Positions 54,326 through 62,632 of a DNA stretch of 64,000 bases are shown here, piece by piece (within the stretch, counting starts at the first letter, position 1; each line of letters starts with the position of its first letter). A program made the translations under genes and the position numbers. The notes beneath the pieces are model-generated. The model had not been told where the DNA came from. It made no database searches and worked only from the letters and a program-made list of their open reading frames with translations. Source of the stretch: Acidobacteriota bacterium (GTDB lineage Bacteria; Acidobacteriota; Vicinamibacteria; Fen-336); the NCBI GenBank assembly GCA_003223555.1, contig QHVM01000081.1, positions 25,359 to 89,358 on the forward strand. Direction: 5' to 3'.

Positions 54326-55527
54326 GCGGAAACGGCTCGGCGACCGACCTCTCCCGCCGCGCGCTGGCGCTCGAGGTCTCGCCCACCGTCGCGGTGGCCC
54401 AGCGGGCGGCGGCCCTGAGGGCCAAGGGCGAGGCGGTGCTCGACTTCAGCGTCGGTGAGCCGGACCAGCCGACGCCGCGGCACATCTCGGCCGCGGCGAC
54501 GGCGGCCCTGGAGGCGGGCCAGACCCGCTACACCCCGGCGGCCGGGCTCCCGGCCCTCCGCGCCGCGGTGGCGCAGCGCTACCGGAAGGACTTCAAGGTC
54601 GTCTTCTCGGACTCCGAGGTCGCCATCACCACCGGGGGAAAGCAGGCCCTCTACCTGGCCTGCCAGGCGCTGCTGGACCGCGGCGACGAGGTCGTGATCC
54701 CCTCGCCGCACTGGCCCACCTTCTCGGAGGCGGTGCGCCTGGCCGGCGCGCGGCCGATCCTGGTGCACACGCAGGAGAAGGACGGCTTCCAGGTCACCGC
54801 GCGGCTCGTCTCGAAGGCCACCAGCCCCCGCACGAAGGCGGTGATCCTCAACAGCCCCAACAACCCGACCGGCGCCGTCATCGACCCCGAGGACCTGCTC
54901 GTCATCGGGGACATGGCCCAGCGGCGCAAGTTCACGCTCCTTTACGACGACACGTACGCGCGGCTCGGCTTCGGCAGGGACGGCGGCGACGTGCTGCAGG
55001 ACCTGCGCCAGGCGGTCGGCGACCGCCTGGTCGTGCTCGGCACCGCCTCCAAGAGCTACTGCATGACGGGCTGGCGGATCGGGTGGGTGCTCGGGCCGAA
55101 GCCGCTCGTCGATGCCTGCACGGCCCTCATCTCCCACAGCACGCAGTGTCCGACCAGCTTCGCGCAGGCCGGGGCGGTGGAGGCGCTCACTGGACCGCAG
55201 AGGTTCGTCCAGGAGCTGTGCGCGGAGTACAGGCGGCGGCGGGACTTCATCCACGCGGCCGTGGCCGCCCTGCCGAAGGTCAGCTGCGTCTCGCCCGGAG
55301 GCGGCTTCTACCTGTTCCCGAACATGGCCCGCTACCTGGGCGCCGACGTACCCACCACGCTCGAGCTGGCGCGGCGCCTGCTGGAGCAGCAGCGCGTGGC
55401 CGTGGTCCCGGGGGAAGGCTTCGCGGCGCCCGGCTACATCCGCCTCTCCTTCGCCCGCCCCCTCGACGATCTTCACGAGGGCGCCCGGCGCCTGGCGGCG
55501 TTCCTGGAGGGCCTGCGGGAGGGCTAG
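54322..55527 (+). CDS. Class I/II aminotransferase (aspartate aminotransferase type)
   Basis: A 401-aa PLP enzyme of the Ib aspartate-aminotransferase group: LDFSVGEPDQPTP, RYTPAAGLPALRAAV, SPNNPTGAVI, Schiff-base Lys in ASKSYCMTGWRIGW (about residue 243) and a C-terminal YIRLSFARP. It probably makes aspartate or prephenate-derived amino acids. The ATG overlaps the coaD stop, so rsmD-coaD-aminotransferase are one operon with the next small gene. Confidence 0.92.
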   Translation: MSGNGSATDLSRRALALEVSPTVAVAQRAAALRAKGEAVLDFSVGEPDQPTPRHISAAATAALEAGQTRYTPAAGLPALRAAVAQRYRKDFKVVFSDSEVAITTGGKQALYLACQALLDRGDEVVIPSPHWPTFSEAVRLAGARPILVHTQEKDGFQVTARLVSKATSPRTKAVILNSPNNPTGAVIDPEDLLVIGDMAQRRKFTLLYDDTYARLGFGRDGGDVLQDLRQAVGDRLVVLGTASKSYCMTGWRIGWVLGPKPLVDACTALISHSTQCPTSFAQAGAVEALTGPQRFVQELCAEYRRRRDFIHAAVAALPKVSCVSPGGGFYLFPNMARYLGADVPTTLELARRLLEQQRVAVVPGEGFAAPGYIRLSFARPLDDLHEGARRLAAFLEGLREG

Positions 55528-55868
55528 TGGGTATCGGGGCCTTGGACCTCACGAGCGGGACGGCGGTGGTGGTCTACCTGCAAGGCCCGAAGGAGAAGAT
55601 CTGGGGCGTGCTTCTCTCGCTGACGCCGGCCGGAGTCGTGGTGAGGGGCCTGGACCTTGCCGTCTTCGACGACTGGATGCGGCAGGAGGCCAGAGGGGAG
55701 GAGACCGCGCTGGGGCCCGCGACCATCTTCTACCCGATGGGCCGGCTGGTGCGCATGGAGCGCGACGAGAGCCTGGGCCCGCTGGTGAGCTACGCCGACC
55801 GCTTCTTCCGGGCGGTCGGGCGCACGGCCCTCCAGGCGGCCGGCGTCGAGCCGGCGGGCAGAGAGTAG
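55527..55868 (+). CDS. Small protein (113 aa), YfhO/DUF-like, unknown
   Basis: A mixed alpha/beta protein starting at a GTG that shares a base with the previous stop (TAGTG). Segments VVVYLQGPKEKIWGVLLSL, TPAGVVVRGLDLAVFDDWM and TIFYPMGRLVRMERDES suggest an Sm-like/beta-barrel small domain; a C-terminal helix follows (YADRFFRAVGRTALQA). I do not recognise the family. It lies between an aminotransferase and a response regulator on the same strand, 12 bp before the latter. Confidence 0.65.
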   Translation: MGIGALDLTSGTAVVVYLQGPKEKIWGVLLSLTPAGVVVRGLDLAVFDDWMRQEARGEETALGPATIFYPMGRLVRMERDESLGPLVSYADRFFRAVGRTALQAAGVEPAGRE

Positions 55869-55880
55869 ACTGGTAGGCGT

Positions 55881-56279
55881 ATGGGCAAGGAGCTGTACGG
55901 CCTGAAGATCCTCGTCGTCGACGACGACGTGGACACCCGCGAGCTGATCGAATGGGTGCTGAGGCGGGTGGGGGCCGAGGTCACATCCGTAGGCTCGGCC
56001 CGCGAGGCCCTGGAGGCTCTGGAGCGCGAGAAGCCGCACATCCTCGTAACCGACATCGCGATGCCCGAAGAGGACGGCCATTCGCTGCTCAAGAAGATCC
56101 GCGCCCTGCCGCCGGAGAGGGGAGGCCGCATCCCGGCCGTCGCGCTGACCGCGCACTCGCTCGTACAGGACCGGTTGCAGTCCTTGCGGGCCGGCTTCCA
56201 GAGCCATGTGCCCAAGCCGGTCGTGCCCGAGGAGCTGGTGGAGGTCGTGGCCAGCATCATCCACCTCCGCCGCCCCTAG
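55881..56279 (+). CDS. Single-domain response regulator (CheY-like)
   Basis: A 132-aa receiver domain with LKILVVDDDVDTREL (acidic pocket), phospho-acceptor Asp in HILVTDIAMPEEDGHSL (about residue 57), Thr in AVALTAHS and the Lys of KPV near the end. There is no output domain, so it signals by protein contact. No cognate kinase is in the window. A CGCAGAGG repeat follows its stop by 5 bp. Confidence 0.92.
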   Translation: MGKELYGLKILVVDDDVDTRELIEWVLRRVGAEVTSVGSAREALEALEREKPHILVTDIAMPEEDGHSLLKKIRALPPERGGRIPAVALTAHSLVQDRLQSLRAGFQSHVPKPVVPEELVEVVASIIHLRRP

Positions 56280-56284
56280 GCCAG

Positions 56285-56407
56285 CGTTGCCTCTTAACGC
56301 AGAGGACGCAGAGGGGACCGGAGAGGACGCGGAGACGAGTTGAATCTCTGATGTCTCTGCGTCCTCGAGCTCTCTTTGCTACTCTCTGCGACCTCTGCGT
56401 TAAAGGT
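56285..56407. repeat. CGCAGAGG inverted-repeat element, copy 3
   Basis: About 123 bp with near-mirrored ends, GTTGCCTCTTAACGCAGAGG on the left and CCTCTGCGTTAAAGG on the right, and internal GAGGACGCGGAGAC / CTCTGCGTCCTC units. It occupies the gap between the response regulator and the following minus-strand gene. The ends are less perfect than in copy 1. Confidence 0.8.
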
Positions 56408-56416
56408 CTTGTCCGC

Positions 56417-56833
56417 CTAGCGGTCGAGGAAGACGCTGCTCAGGGGACCTACGGGGGCCAGGAACGGCGCGAAGAGGTAGAGGTCGCCGTTGTCGCCGAT
56501 CCGCCGGCGGTAGCCGAACATGCCGGGCCGGCCGGGGCTGGAGTAGCCGAGCGTCCAGAACCGCGAGTAACCGTACCCGTGGCCCCCGCCCTGACGATAG
56601 AAGCTCGCGATCGGATAGCGCTCGGCCCCGGCCGCCGGAAGGCCGAAATACTCGCCCTGGTGCGACCGATAGAACGAAGCGAGGTCGTAGGGGTTCTCGA
56701 GGACACGGATCTTCCGCACCGGCTCCTGGGCCGCCGGCTCGTCCCCGGCGGGCTGCTGAGCCCTGGCGGTCGCCGCGGCGGCGAGACTCAAGGCCAGGCC
56801 GGCCAGGAACGCCGCCGTCGTCATCGCCTTCAT
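56417..56833 (-). CDS. Secreted protein of unknown function (138 aa)
   Basis: A signal peptide (1-25, ending ARA-QQ) is followed by an acidic linker and a Tyr/Gly-rich body: VLENPYDLASFYRSHQGEYFG, RYPIASFYRQGGGHGYGYSRF, then a hydrophobic C-terminus DLYLFAPFLAPVGPLSS. No Cys and no known motif. It may be an outer-membrane or surface protein. A single gene divergent from the cysteine desulfurase. Confidence 0.65.
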   Translation of the reverse strand: MKAMTTAAFLAGLALSLAAAATARAQQPAGDEPAAQEPVRKIRVLENPYDLASFYRSHQGEYFGLPAAGAERYPIASFYRQGGGHGYGYSRFWTLGYSSPGRPGMFGYRRRIGDNGDLYLFAPFLAPVGPLSSVFLDR

Positions 56834-56930
56834 GACCGAACCCCCTCTCGGGCCGGGCGCCCGGATCCGCTAGAGTATACGGTCGCCTTCCGGGCCGGAT
56901 TGTGAGGAAGGATACAGGAGCGAGCCTGCC

Positions 56931-58121
56931 TTGGCCATGACCGTGCGTCGGCTCATCTATCTCGACCATCACGCGACCACCCCCGTGGACCCGGCGGTGC
57001 TGTCGGCGATGCTGCCGTATTTCAGCGACAGGTTCGGCAACCCGTCGAGCCGCCAGCACGTGTTCGGACGCGAGGCGGAGCGCGCGGTCACGGAGGGCCG
57101 GACGCTGGTGGCCGCGCTCGTCGGCGCGCAAGCGGAGGAGATCGTCTTCACCTCCGGTGCCACCGAGTCCGACAACCTGGCGGTGCGCGGGGCCGCGCGC
57201 TCCCTGGCCGGCCGCGGGCGCCACGTCGTCACCTCCACGATCGAGCATCCGGCCGTGCTCGAGCCCTGCCGCAGCCTGGAGCGCGAGGGCTTCGAGGTCA
57301 CCCGGGTGGAGGTCGAACCGACCGGCCTCGTCGACCCTGAGCGGCTGGCGGCGGCGCTGCGGGCCGATACGGTGCTCGTCTCGGTCATGGCCGCCAACAA
57401 CGAGGTCGGGACCATCCAGCCGGTGGGGGAGATCGGCTCGATCTGCCGCGAGCGCGGCATCGTCTTCCACTGCGACGCCGTCCAGGCCCTCGGCCGCGTC
57501 CCCGTCGACGTCGAGGCGGGCCGGGTGGACCTGATGAGCCTGTCGGCGCACAAGATGTACGGACCGAAGGGCGTCGGCGCCCTCTACGTGCGGCGCGACC
57601 GCAAGCCCCGGCTGCGCTTGGAGCCCCAGGCCCAGGGCGGCGGCCAGGAGAAAGGGCTGCGCTCGGGGACCCTCAACGTGCCCGGCATCGTCGGCTTCGG
57701 CGAGGCCGCGCGGCTGGCCGGGGACGCGCTGGCGTCGGGCGAGCCGCAACGGCTGCGCGCGCTGCGGGACCGTCTGCTGGCCGGGCTGCGCGCGCGCATC
57801 GACGGCGTCGTGCTCAACGGCGCCGCCGAGCCCCGGCTGCCCGGCAACCTCCACGTCTCGATCGCGCGGGCCGAGGCCGAGACCCTCATCCTCTCGCTCG
57901 GGGGAGGGATCGCTATCTCGTCGGGCGCCGCCTGCGCCGAGGCGGGAGGAAAGGGCTCGCACGTGCTGCGCGCTCTCGGCCTGCCCGACGAGCGCGTCTA
58001 CACGGCGCTGCGCTTCGGGCTGGGCCGATATAATGACGCCGAAGAGATCGACATCGTGGTGGAGGAGTTGGCCGCGGCAGTGAAGGAGGCGCGCGCGCGG
58101 GCGGGGGCCGCTTCGTCGTAG
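56931..58121 (+). CDS. Cysteine desulfurase (NifS/IscS family)
   Basis: A 396-aa class V aminotransferase-fold PLP enzyme that mobilises sulfur from cysteine. IYLDHHATTPVDPAVL at the start, FTSGATESDNLA, HCDAVQALG, Schiff-base Lys in SAHKMYGPKG (about residue 206) and active-site Cys in SSGAACAEAGG (about 334). AGGAG lies 10 nt before the TTG at 56931; an ATG two codons later is also possible. No scaffold protein gene (iscU/sufU) follows, so the partner is encoded elsewhere. Confidence 0.93.
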   Translation: MAMTVRRLIYLDHHATTPVDPAVLSAMLPYFSDRFGNPSSRQHVFGREAERAVTEGRTLVAALVGAQAEEIVFTSGATESDNLAVRGAARSLAGRGRHVVTSTIEHPAVLEPCRSLEREGFEVTRVEVEPTGLVDPERLAAALRADTVLVSVMAANNEVGTIQPVGEIGSICRERGIVFHCDAVQALGRVPVDVEAGRVDLMSLSAHKMYGPKGVGALYVRRDRKPRLRLEPQAQGGGQEKGLRSGTLNVPGIVGFGEAARLAGDALASGEPQRLRALRDRLLAGLRARIDGVVLNGAAEPRLPGNLHVSIARAEAETLILSLGGGIAISSGAACAEAGGKGSHVLRALGLPDERVYTALRFGLGRYNDAEEIDIVVEELAAAVKEARARAGAASS

Positions 58122-58289
58122 CCGCCGTTTTCCAGGCGTCGATACGCGGCGGCCGTGAAGGCGCCGCAGAAAAGCCGCTGACGCAAATCGCGTGCCTCCG
58201 TCACGCTGCTGTCACAGAGTGCAGATCGCACCAAGGCATCGTATTGGAAGGAGTTAGGGCGGAGGCGGAGCGGAGTTTCCACAAGGTTT

Positions 58290-58306
58290 TCCACAGATTC
58301 TGTGGA
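58290..58306. promoter_or_regulatory. 17-bp palindrome upstream of the aminotransferase-serA genes
   Basis: TCCACAGA-T-TCTGTGGA is a perfect 8-bp inverted repeat with a 1-bp centre, ending 17 bp before the aminotransferase ATG. It is a good candidate repressor/operator site. Two nearby TTTCCACA-like sequences resemble DnaA boxes, but there is no other origin feature. The rest of 58122-58289 shows no gene. Confidence 0.5.
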
Positions 58307-58323
58307 TGCGAGGTCGCGCCCCG

Positions 58324-59481
58324 ATGCTGAAGAAATCGAGGCTGTTCACCCCCGGTCCCACGCCCCTGCATCCGCAGGTCCAGGAGGCGCTGTCGCGGCC
58401 CATCCTGCATCACCGTACCGAGGAATTCCGCGCGCTCTTCAAGGACTGCACGGCAGGGCTGAAGCGGTTCCTGAAGACCGACGGGGACGTGCTCGTCCTC
58501 GCCTGCTCGGGGACGGGGGGCATGGAAGCGGCGCTCGTCAGCGTGCTCTCGCCCGGCGATGCGATGCTCGCGCTCGTGGCCGGCAACTTCGGCGAGCGCT
58601 GGGCCGCGATCGGGCGTGCCCACGGCATGGAAGTGCGGACCCTGGAGGCGGAGTGGGGCGACGCGGTGGCGCCGGCCCGGGTGGAGGAAGCACTCGAACG
58701 CGATCCCCGCATCCGCGCGGTCTTCGTCCAGCTCTCCGAGTCGTCGACCGGGGCCGCCCACGACATCGAGGCGCTGGCCCGCGTGACCCGCGGCCGGAAG
58801 GACACGCTGCTCGTCGTGGACGCGATCTCCGGCGCGGGGGCGATGCGGCTCGAGACGGCCGCGTGGGCCGTGGACGTCGTGGTCGTGGGCAGCCAGAAGG
58901 CGCTGGCCCTGCCGCCCGGCCTCGCGTTCGTGAGCATGAGCACGCGGGCCTGGGCGGCGGCGGAGGCGGCCCGGGCCCCGCGCTTCTACTTCGACCTCGC
59001 CCGGGAGCGCAAGGCGCAGGCGGGCGGCGAGTCGGCCTTCACACCGGCCATCTCCAGCGTGGTCGCGCTGCGCGCCGCTCTCGGCTCGGTCGAGTCCATG
59101 GGCGGGGTCGACGCCCTCGTGCGCAATGCGGGCGTGCTCGCGGCCTCCACGCGGGCGGCCGCGGGAGCCCTGGGCCTCCCGCTCGTCGCGCCGCGGGCGC
59201 ACGGCGACGCGCTCACCGCCCTCTACCCGCCGCCGGGCCTCGACTCGGGCGCGATCGTGAAGGCGCTGAAGGCCGAGTTCGCGTCCACGGTGGCCGGCGG
59301 CCAGGGGAAGCTGAAGGGAAGGATCCTCCGCGTCGCCCACCTCGGTTACTACGACACGACGGACATCCTCGGCCTGCTGGCCAGCCTGGAGGTGGTCCTG
59401 CACCGACTCGGCCACCGCTTCGAGCTTGGAGCCGGGATGGCCGCCGCCGAGGCGGAGTACCTCCGGCTCACGAAAGACTGA
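58324..59481 (+). CDS. Class V aminotransferase (serine-glyoxylate / alanine-glyoxylate type)
   Basis: A 385-aa PLP enzyme: LFTPGPTPLHPQVQEAL and RPILHHRTEEFRALF at the start, CSGTGGMEAAL, the Asp region LLVVDAISGAGAM and Lys in GSQKALALPPGLAF (about residue 190). This group moves amino groups between serine/alanine and glyoxylate or phosphohydroxypyruvate. With serA next on the same strand it plausibly fills the SerC step or links serine to glyoxylate (inference). The ATG at 58324 is chosen from homology; Shine-Dalgarno is weak. Confidence 0.9.
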   Translation: MLKKSRLFTPGPTPLHPQVQEALSRPILHHRTEEFRALFKDCTAGLKRFLKTDGDVLVLACSGTGGMEAALVSVLSPGDAMLALVAGNFGERWAAIGRAHGMEVRTLEAEWGDAVAPARVEEALERDPRIRAVFVQLSESSTGAAHDIEALARVTRGRKDTLLVVDAISGAGAMRLETAAWAVDVVVVGSQKALALPPGLAFVSMSTRAWAAAEAARAPRFYFDLARERKAQAGGESAFTPAISSVVALRAALGSVESMGGVDALVRNAGVLAASTRAAAGALGLPLVAPRAHGDALTALYPPPGLDSGAIVKALKAEFASTVAGGQGKLKGRILRVAHLGYYDTTDILGLLASLEVVLHRLGHRFELGAGMAAAEAEYLRLTKD

Positions 59482-59487
59482 ACGGAC

Positions 59488-59602
59488 TCAACGCAGAGGG
59501 CGCAGAGGAGTTGCCAGCAGGGCATGAGGACGCGGCGATGAAAATGTATGTGTTTCCTCTGCGTCCTCTCCGTTCGTTCTTCGCGTCCTCTGCGTTGAAA
59601 GG
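59488..59602. repeat. CGCAGAGG inverted-repeat element, copy 4
   Basis: About 115 bp ending with CCTCTGCGTTGAAAGG, identical to the right end of copy 1; the left end starts CTCAACGCAGAGG. It sits inside the aminotransferase-serA operon, ten bases before the serA start, and could form a hairpin in the shared transcript. Confidence 0.8.
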
Positions 59603-59611
59603 CAACGCCGC

Positions 59612-61228
59612 GTGAGCGTCAAGATCCTGGTCATGGAAGGCATCACGGAGCGCGGGATGCAGGTGCTCGAGGCCGAGGGCTGGACGGTGGACGTGCGCAA
59701 GACGATGCCGCCGGCCGAGCTGGCCGCCGTGGTGGGACCCTACCACGCCCTCATGATCCGCAGCGGCACGCAGGTCACCGCCGAGGTCCTCGACGCCGCG
59801 AAGAGCCTGCGCATCATCGGCCGGCCGGGGGTCGGGGTCGACAACGTGGATCTCGACGCGGCCACGCGCCGGGGCGTGGTCGTCATGAACTCGCCGGCGG
59901 GGAACGTCGCCTCCACGGCGGAGCTGACGCTGGCCCTGCTGCTGGCGATGGCCCGCAACGTCCCGCAGGCCGACGCCGCCATCAAGGCGGAGCGCTGGGA
60001 CCGCAAGTCGTTCGCGGGAGTGGAGCTGCAGGGCAAGCACATCGGCATCGTGGGCCTGGGCCGGATCGGGCGCGAGGTGGCCGCGCGCTGCCGCGCGTTC
60101 GGCATGGAGGTGGCGGCCTACGACCCGTTCGTGGCCCCGGCGGTGGCGGAGGAGCTGCGGATCCCGCTGCTGTCCTTCGAGCAGCTCCTCCAGGGCTCCG
60201 ATTTCCTGACCTTGCACACCACCCTCACCCGCGAGACGCGCCACCTGCTGGGGCGCGAGGCGCTCGCCCGGGCCAAGCCGGGCATCCGCATCGTGAACGC
60301 GGCCCGGGGCGAGCTGGTCGACGAGGAGGCGCTCCTCGCGGCGCTGGAGTCGGGACGGGTGGCGGGAGCCGCCCTGGACGTCCATGCCCAGGAGCCGCCG
60401 CGGGACTGGCGTCTGGCCCGCCATCCGCGGGTCGTGGCGACACCGCACGTGGGAGCGGCCACCGCGGAGGCCCAGGAGCGCGTCGGGACCGACATCGCCG
60501 TGCAGGTCCGCGATTTCCTCAAGGGCGGCCTCATCCAGCACGCGGTCAACTTCTTCTCCCTGACCGGCGACGTCTACGACCGCGTGCGGCCGGCCATGGA
60601 CCTCGCCGAGCGGCTGGGCCTCTTCCTGGCCCAGGTCTGCGACGGGTCGATGGAGCGCGTGGAGGTCGGCCTCTACGGCGACTTCCGCGAGATCGACGTC
60701 AAGCCGATCCTCTCCGCCGCCGTCTACGGCGTCCTGCAGCCGGTCCTGGCGGAGGGCGTGACGCTCGTCAACGCGCGCGGCCTGGCCGCCGAGCGGGGCA
60801 TCGACGTGCTCGAGTCCACCTCCACCGCGCGGGTCGCCTTCTCGAACCTGCTCGTTTTGCGGCTGAAGACGAGCGAGTGCGACTTCTCGGTCGCCGGCAC
60901 CCTCTTCGGGCGCAACCACCTGCGGCTCGTGGACGTGGACGGGGTCGAGGTGGACGCGATCCCCCAGGGCAACCTGCTCTACGTGAAGAACGACGACACG
61001 CCGGGCGTCGTCGGCCACCTCGGGAACGTCCTCGGCGAGCGATCCATCAACATCGCCCGCATGACCGTGGGCCGCAAGCCGGGCAGCGGTCGGGCGGTGA
61101 TGATCATCGAGGTGGACAGCGCCGTGCCCGCCGAGGCGATCGCCGCGGTGGCCACCATTCCCGGCGTCCGCGAGGCGCGCTCGATCTGCCTGGAGAGCTC
61201 GCTCCCGGGCCGCCCGCCGGCGTCCTAG
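59612..61228 (+). CDS. serA: D-3-phosphoglycerate dehydrogenase
   Basis: A 538-aa long-form SerA, the first step of serine synthesis. NAD site GLGRIGREVAAR (about residue 148), catalytic Arg/Glu/His region (ARGELVDEEALLAAL, TPHVGAATAEAQ), an allosteric substrate-binding domain (about 320-450) and a C-terminal ACT domain (DTPGVVGHLGNVLGERSIN, then IEVDSAVP) that would bind serine. GTG start just after the repeat. Its stop overlaps the convergent hydroxylase stop in a shared CTAG. Confidence 0.96.
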   Translation: MSVKILVMEGITERGMQVLEAEGWTVDVRKTMPPAELAAVVGPYHALMIRSGTQVTAEVLDAAKSLRIIGRPGVGVDNVDLDAATRRGVVVMNSPAGNVASTAELTLALLLAMARNVPQADAAIKAERWDRKSFAGVELQGKHIGIVGLGRIGREVAARCRAFGMEVAAYDPFVAPAVAEELRIPLLSFEQLLQGSDFLTLHTTLTRETRHLLGREALARAKPGIRIVNAARGELVDEEALLAALESGRVAGAALDVHAQEPPRDWRLARHPRVVATPHVGAATAEAQERVGTDIAVQVRDFLKGGLIQHAVNFFSLTGDVYDRVRPAMDLAERLGLFLAQVCDGSMERVEVGLYGDFREIDVKPILSAAVYGVLQPVLAEGVTLVNARGLAAERGIDVLESTSTARVAFSNLLVLRLKTSECDFSVAGTLFGRNHLRLVDVDGVEVDAIPQGNLLYVKNDDTPGVVGHLGNVLGERSINIARMTVGRKPGSGRAVMIIEVDSAVPAEAIAAVATIPGVREARSICLESSLPGRPPAS

Positions 61229-61950
61229 GCCTCGCGGACCTCGGCGGAAGCGGAGAGGGGGCGGGGCGCGGGCGGACGTACGTGGCGCAGCGCCGCGCGC
61301 CGGTCGGAGTAGAGCGCCCGCCGGTCGGCGGCCGGGATCCGCGTCCGCCAGATCACGTCCCAGAAGCCGCTGGTGAGGCCGTAGCCCACCGCCGAGCCCT
61401 TCGGGCTGTGGTGATAGAGGTGGTGGCGGCGGATATAGCGGAAGTAGCGGTTGCGGAAGTGGTAGAAGTGCACCGAGTGGTGGACCCACTCCTCCGCGAT
61501 GTAGGCCTGGAGCAACCCGGCCGCGAACATGGGCGCGGTCGGGAGCGGAGCGAGGAAGCCCGCGGCCATCAGGAGCGCGGCGAAGGGCAGCGTGTCCCGG
61601 ATGCGCCCGTTGATGTGCTCGCCGTCCCATGGCCGGGCGTGGTGCTCCCAGTGCAGCGGGTCGAAGTACTTGTGGGCGAACCAGCGGACCGGGCCCCGGC
61701 CGGCGGGGAACCGGCCATGGAGCACGTAGCGGTGGACGGCATACTCGAGCAGCGTCCACGCCGCCGCTCCGCTCCCGAACGAGGCCAGGGCGAGCAGCTT
61801 CTGCGAGGAGCGCAGGCCGAGCACGAGCAGGACCAGGCAGTAGGTCGTGTAGAACGCGGTGCCCGGGTAGAGCCGCCGGCGCGCCTTGGCAGCCTCCCGC
61901 CGCAGCCGCGACTGGGCGGCGGTCTCGGTCTTCATCAGGGTTGTCACCAT
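61225..61950 (-). CDS. Fatty acid hydroxylase / sterol desaturase superfamily protein
   Basis: A 241-aa di-iron membrane enzyme. About four hydrophobic stretches surround the histidine boxes HRYVLH, HWEHH, HHSVHFYH and HHLYHH, the usual eight or more metal ligands of the family. It would hydroxylate or desaturate an acyl chain or isoprenoid. GGAG sits 5 nt before the ATG at 61950. It is preceded by a TetR gene at 13 bp, so expression is probably controlled by that regulator. Convergent with serA. Confidence 0.88.
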   Translation of the reverse strand: MVTTLMKTETAAQSRLRREAAKARRRLYPGTAFYTTYCLVLLVLGLRSSQKLLALASFGSGAAAWTLLEYAVHRYVLHGRFPAGRGPVRWFAHKYFDPLHWEHHARPWDGEHINGRIRDTLPFAALLMAAGFLAPLPTAPMFAAGLLQAYIAEEWVHHSVHFYHFRNRYFRYIRRHHLYHHSPKGSAVGYGLTSGFWDVIWRTRIPAADRRALYSDRRAALRHVRPPAPRPLSASAEVREA

Positions 61951-61963
61951 TATCTCTCCGGGA

Positions 61964-62563
61964 TCAAAGCCGGAAGCCCTCGAGGTACGCGACCGCCATC
62001 CGCTTGGAGCTCTCGACGGGGTCGGCCCGCCGGCTGGCCTTCGAGAAGAGCAACGCGCCCTCGAAGAGAGCGAGGATCGCCTCCGCGGCGGCCCGGGACT
62101 CCAGCTCGGGACGGAAGTAGCCGGAGGCCCGCCCGCGGTCCAGGAAGGCGGCCAGCTGCTCGGTCCAGCAGCGCAGGAACTCCGACACCCGGACCCGGAT
62201 GGTCTCGTTGTGGTCACTGGCCTCCTGGGCGACGTTGCCGAGGAAGCAGCCGCCGCGGCAGCGCCGCTCGCGCATCCACCGGCCCGCCTGCTCGAACATC
62301 AAGGCCACCGCGCCCACCGGATCGCGGCCCTTCACGGAGAGCTGGGCCTCGACCTGCTCCTTCATCTCGTCCGTGGCCTGTTCCAGCACCGCCAGCTCCA
62401 GCGACTCCTTGCTCGGGTAATAGTGGAACAGGTTCGCTTTCTTGATCCCGGCGGCGACCGCGACCTCCTCCATGCTGACGCCCTTCAGGCCCCGCTCGTG
62501 GAACAGCTCGCGGGCTACCTCGAGGATGTGACGCCGCGCCTCGATGTTGAATCTCCGGGTCAT
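61964..62563 (-). CDS. TetR family transcriptional regulator
   Basis: A 199-aa repressor with an N-terminal HTH (FNIEARRHILEVARELFHER, GVSMEEVAVAAGIKKANLFHYYPSKESL) and a ligand domain including RRCRGGCFLGNVAQEASD and a C-terminal helix ILALFEGALLFSKASRRAD. The RGGCFLGN pattern belongs to the TetR_C_16-like group (YxaF/LmrA-like). Starts at ATG 62563, followed directly by the hydroxylase gene. A candidate operator overlaps its promoter. Confidence 0.92.
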   Translation of the reverse strand: MTRRFNIEARRHILEVARELFHERGLKGVSMEEVAVAAGIKKANLFHYYPSKESLELAVLEQATDEMKEQVEAQLSVKGRDPVGAVALMFEQAGRWMRERRCRGGCFLGNVAQEASDHNETIRVRVSEFLRCWTEQLAAFLDRGRASGYFRPELESRAAAEAILALFEGALLFSKASRRADPVESSKRMAVAYLEGFRL

Positions 62564-62564
62564 G

Positions 62565-62578
62565 ACCAACCGGATGGT
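62565..62578. promoter_or_regulatory. Candidate TetR operator
   Basis: ACCAACCGGATGGT, inverted arms ACCA / TGGT around CCGG, 1 bp from the TetR start codon. On the minus strand TTGACA with TAACCA 18 bp away overlaps it. The position fits autorepression. Confidence 0.5.
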
Positions 62579-62632
62579 TACTTTACTCGACGCATCACTG
62601 TCAAGACGGCTCCGGGTTAAACTTCGGCTCCC

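Noticed and set aside
58276..58309. Replication origin based on DnaA-box-like sequences
   Set aside because: Only a few imperfect boxes, no AT-rich unwinding region, and no dnaA/dnaN/gyrB nearby; an operator fits better.
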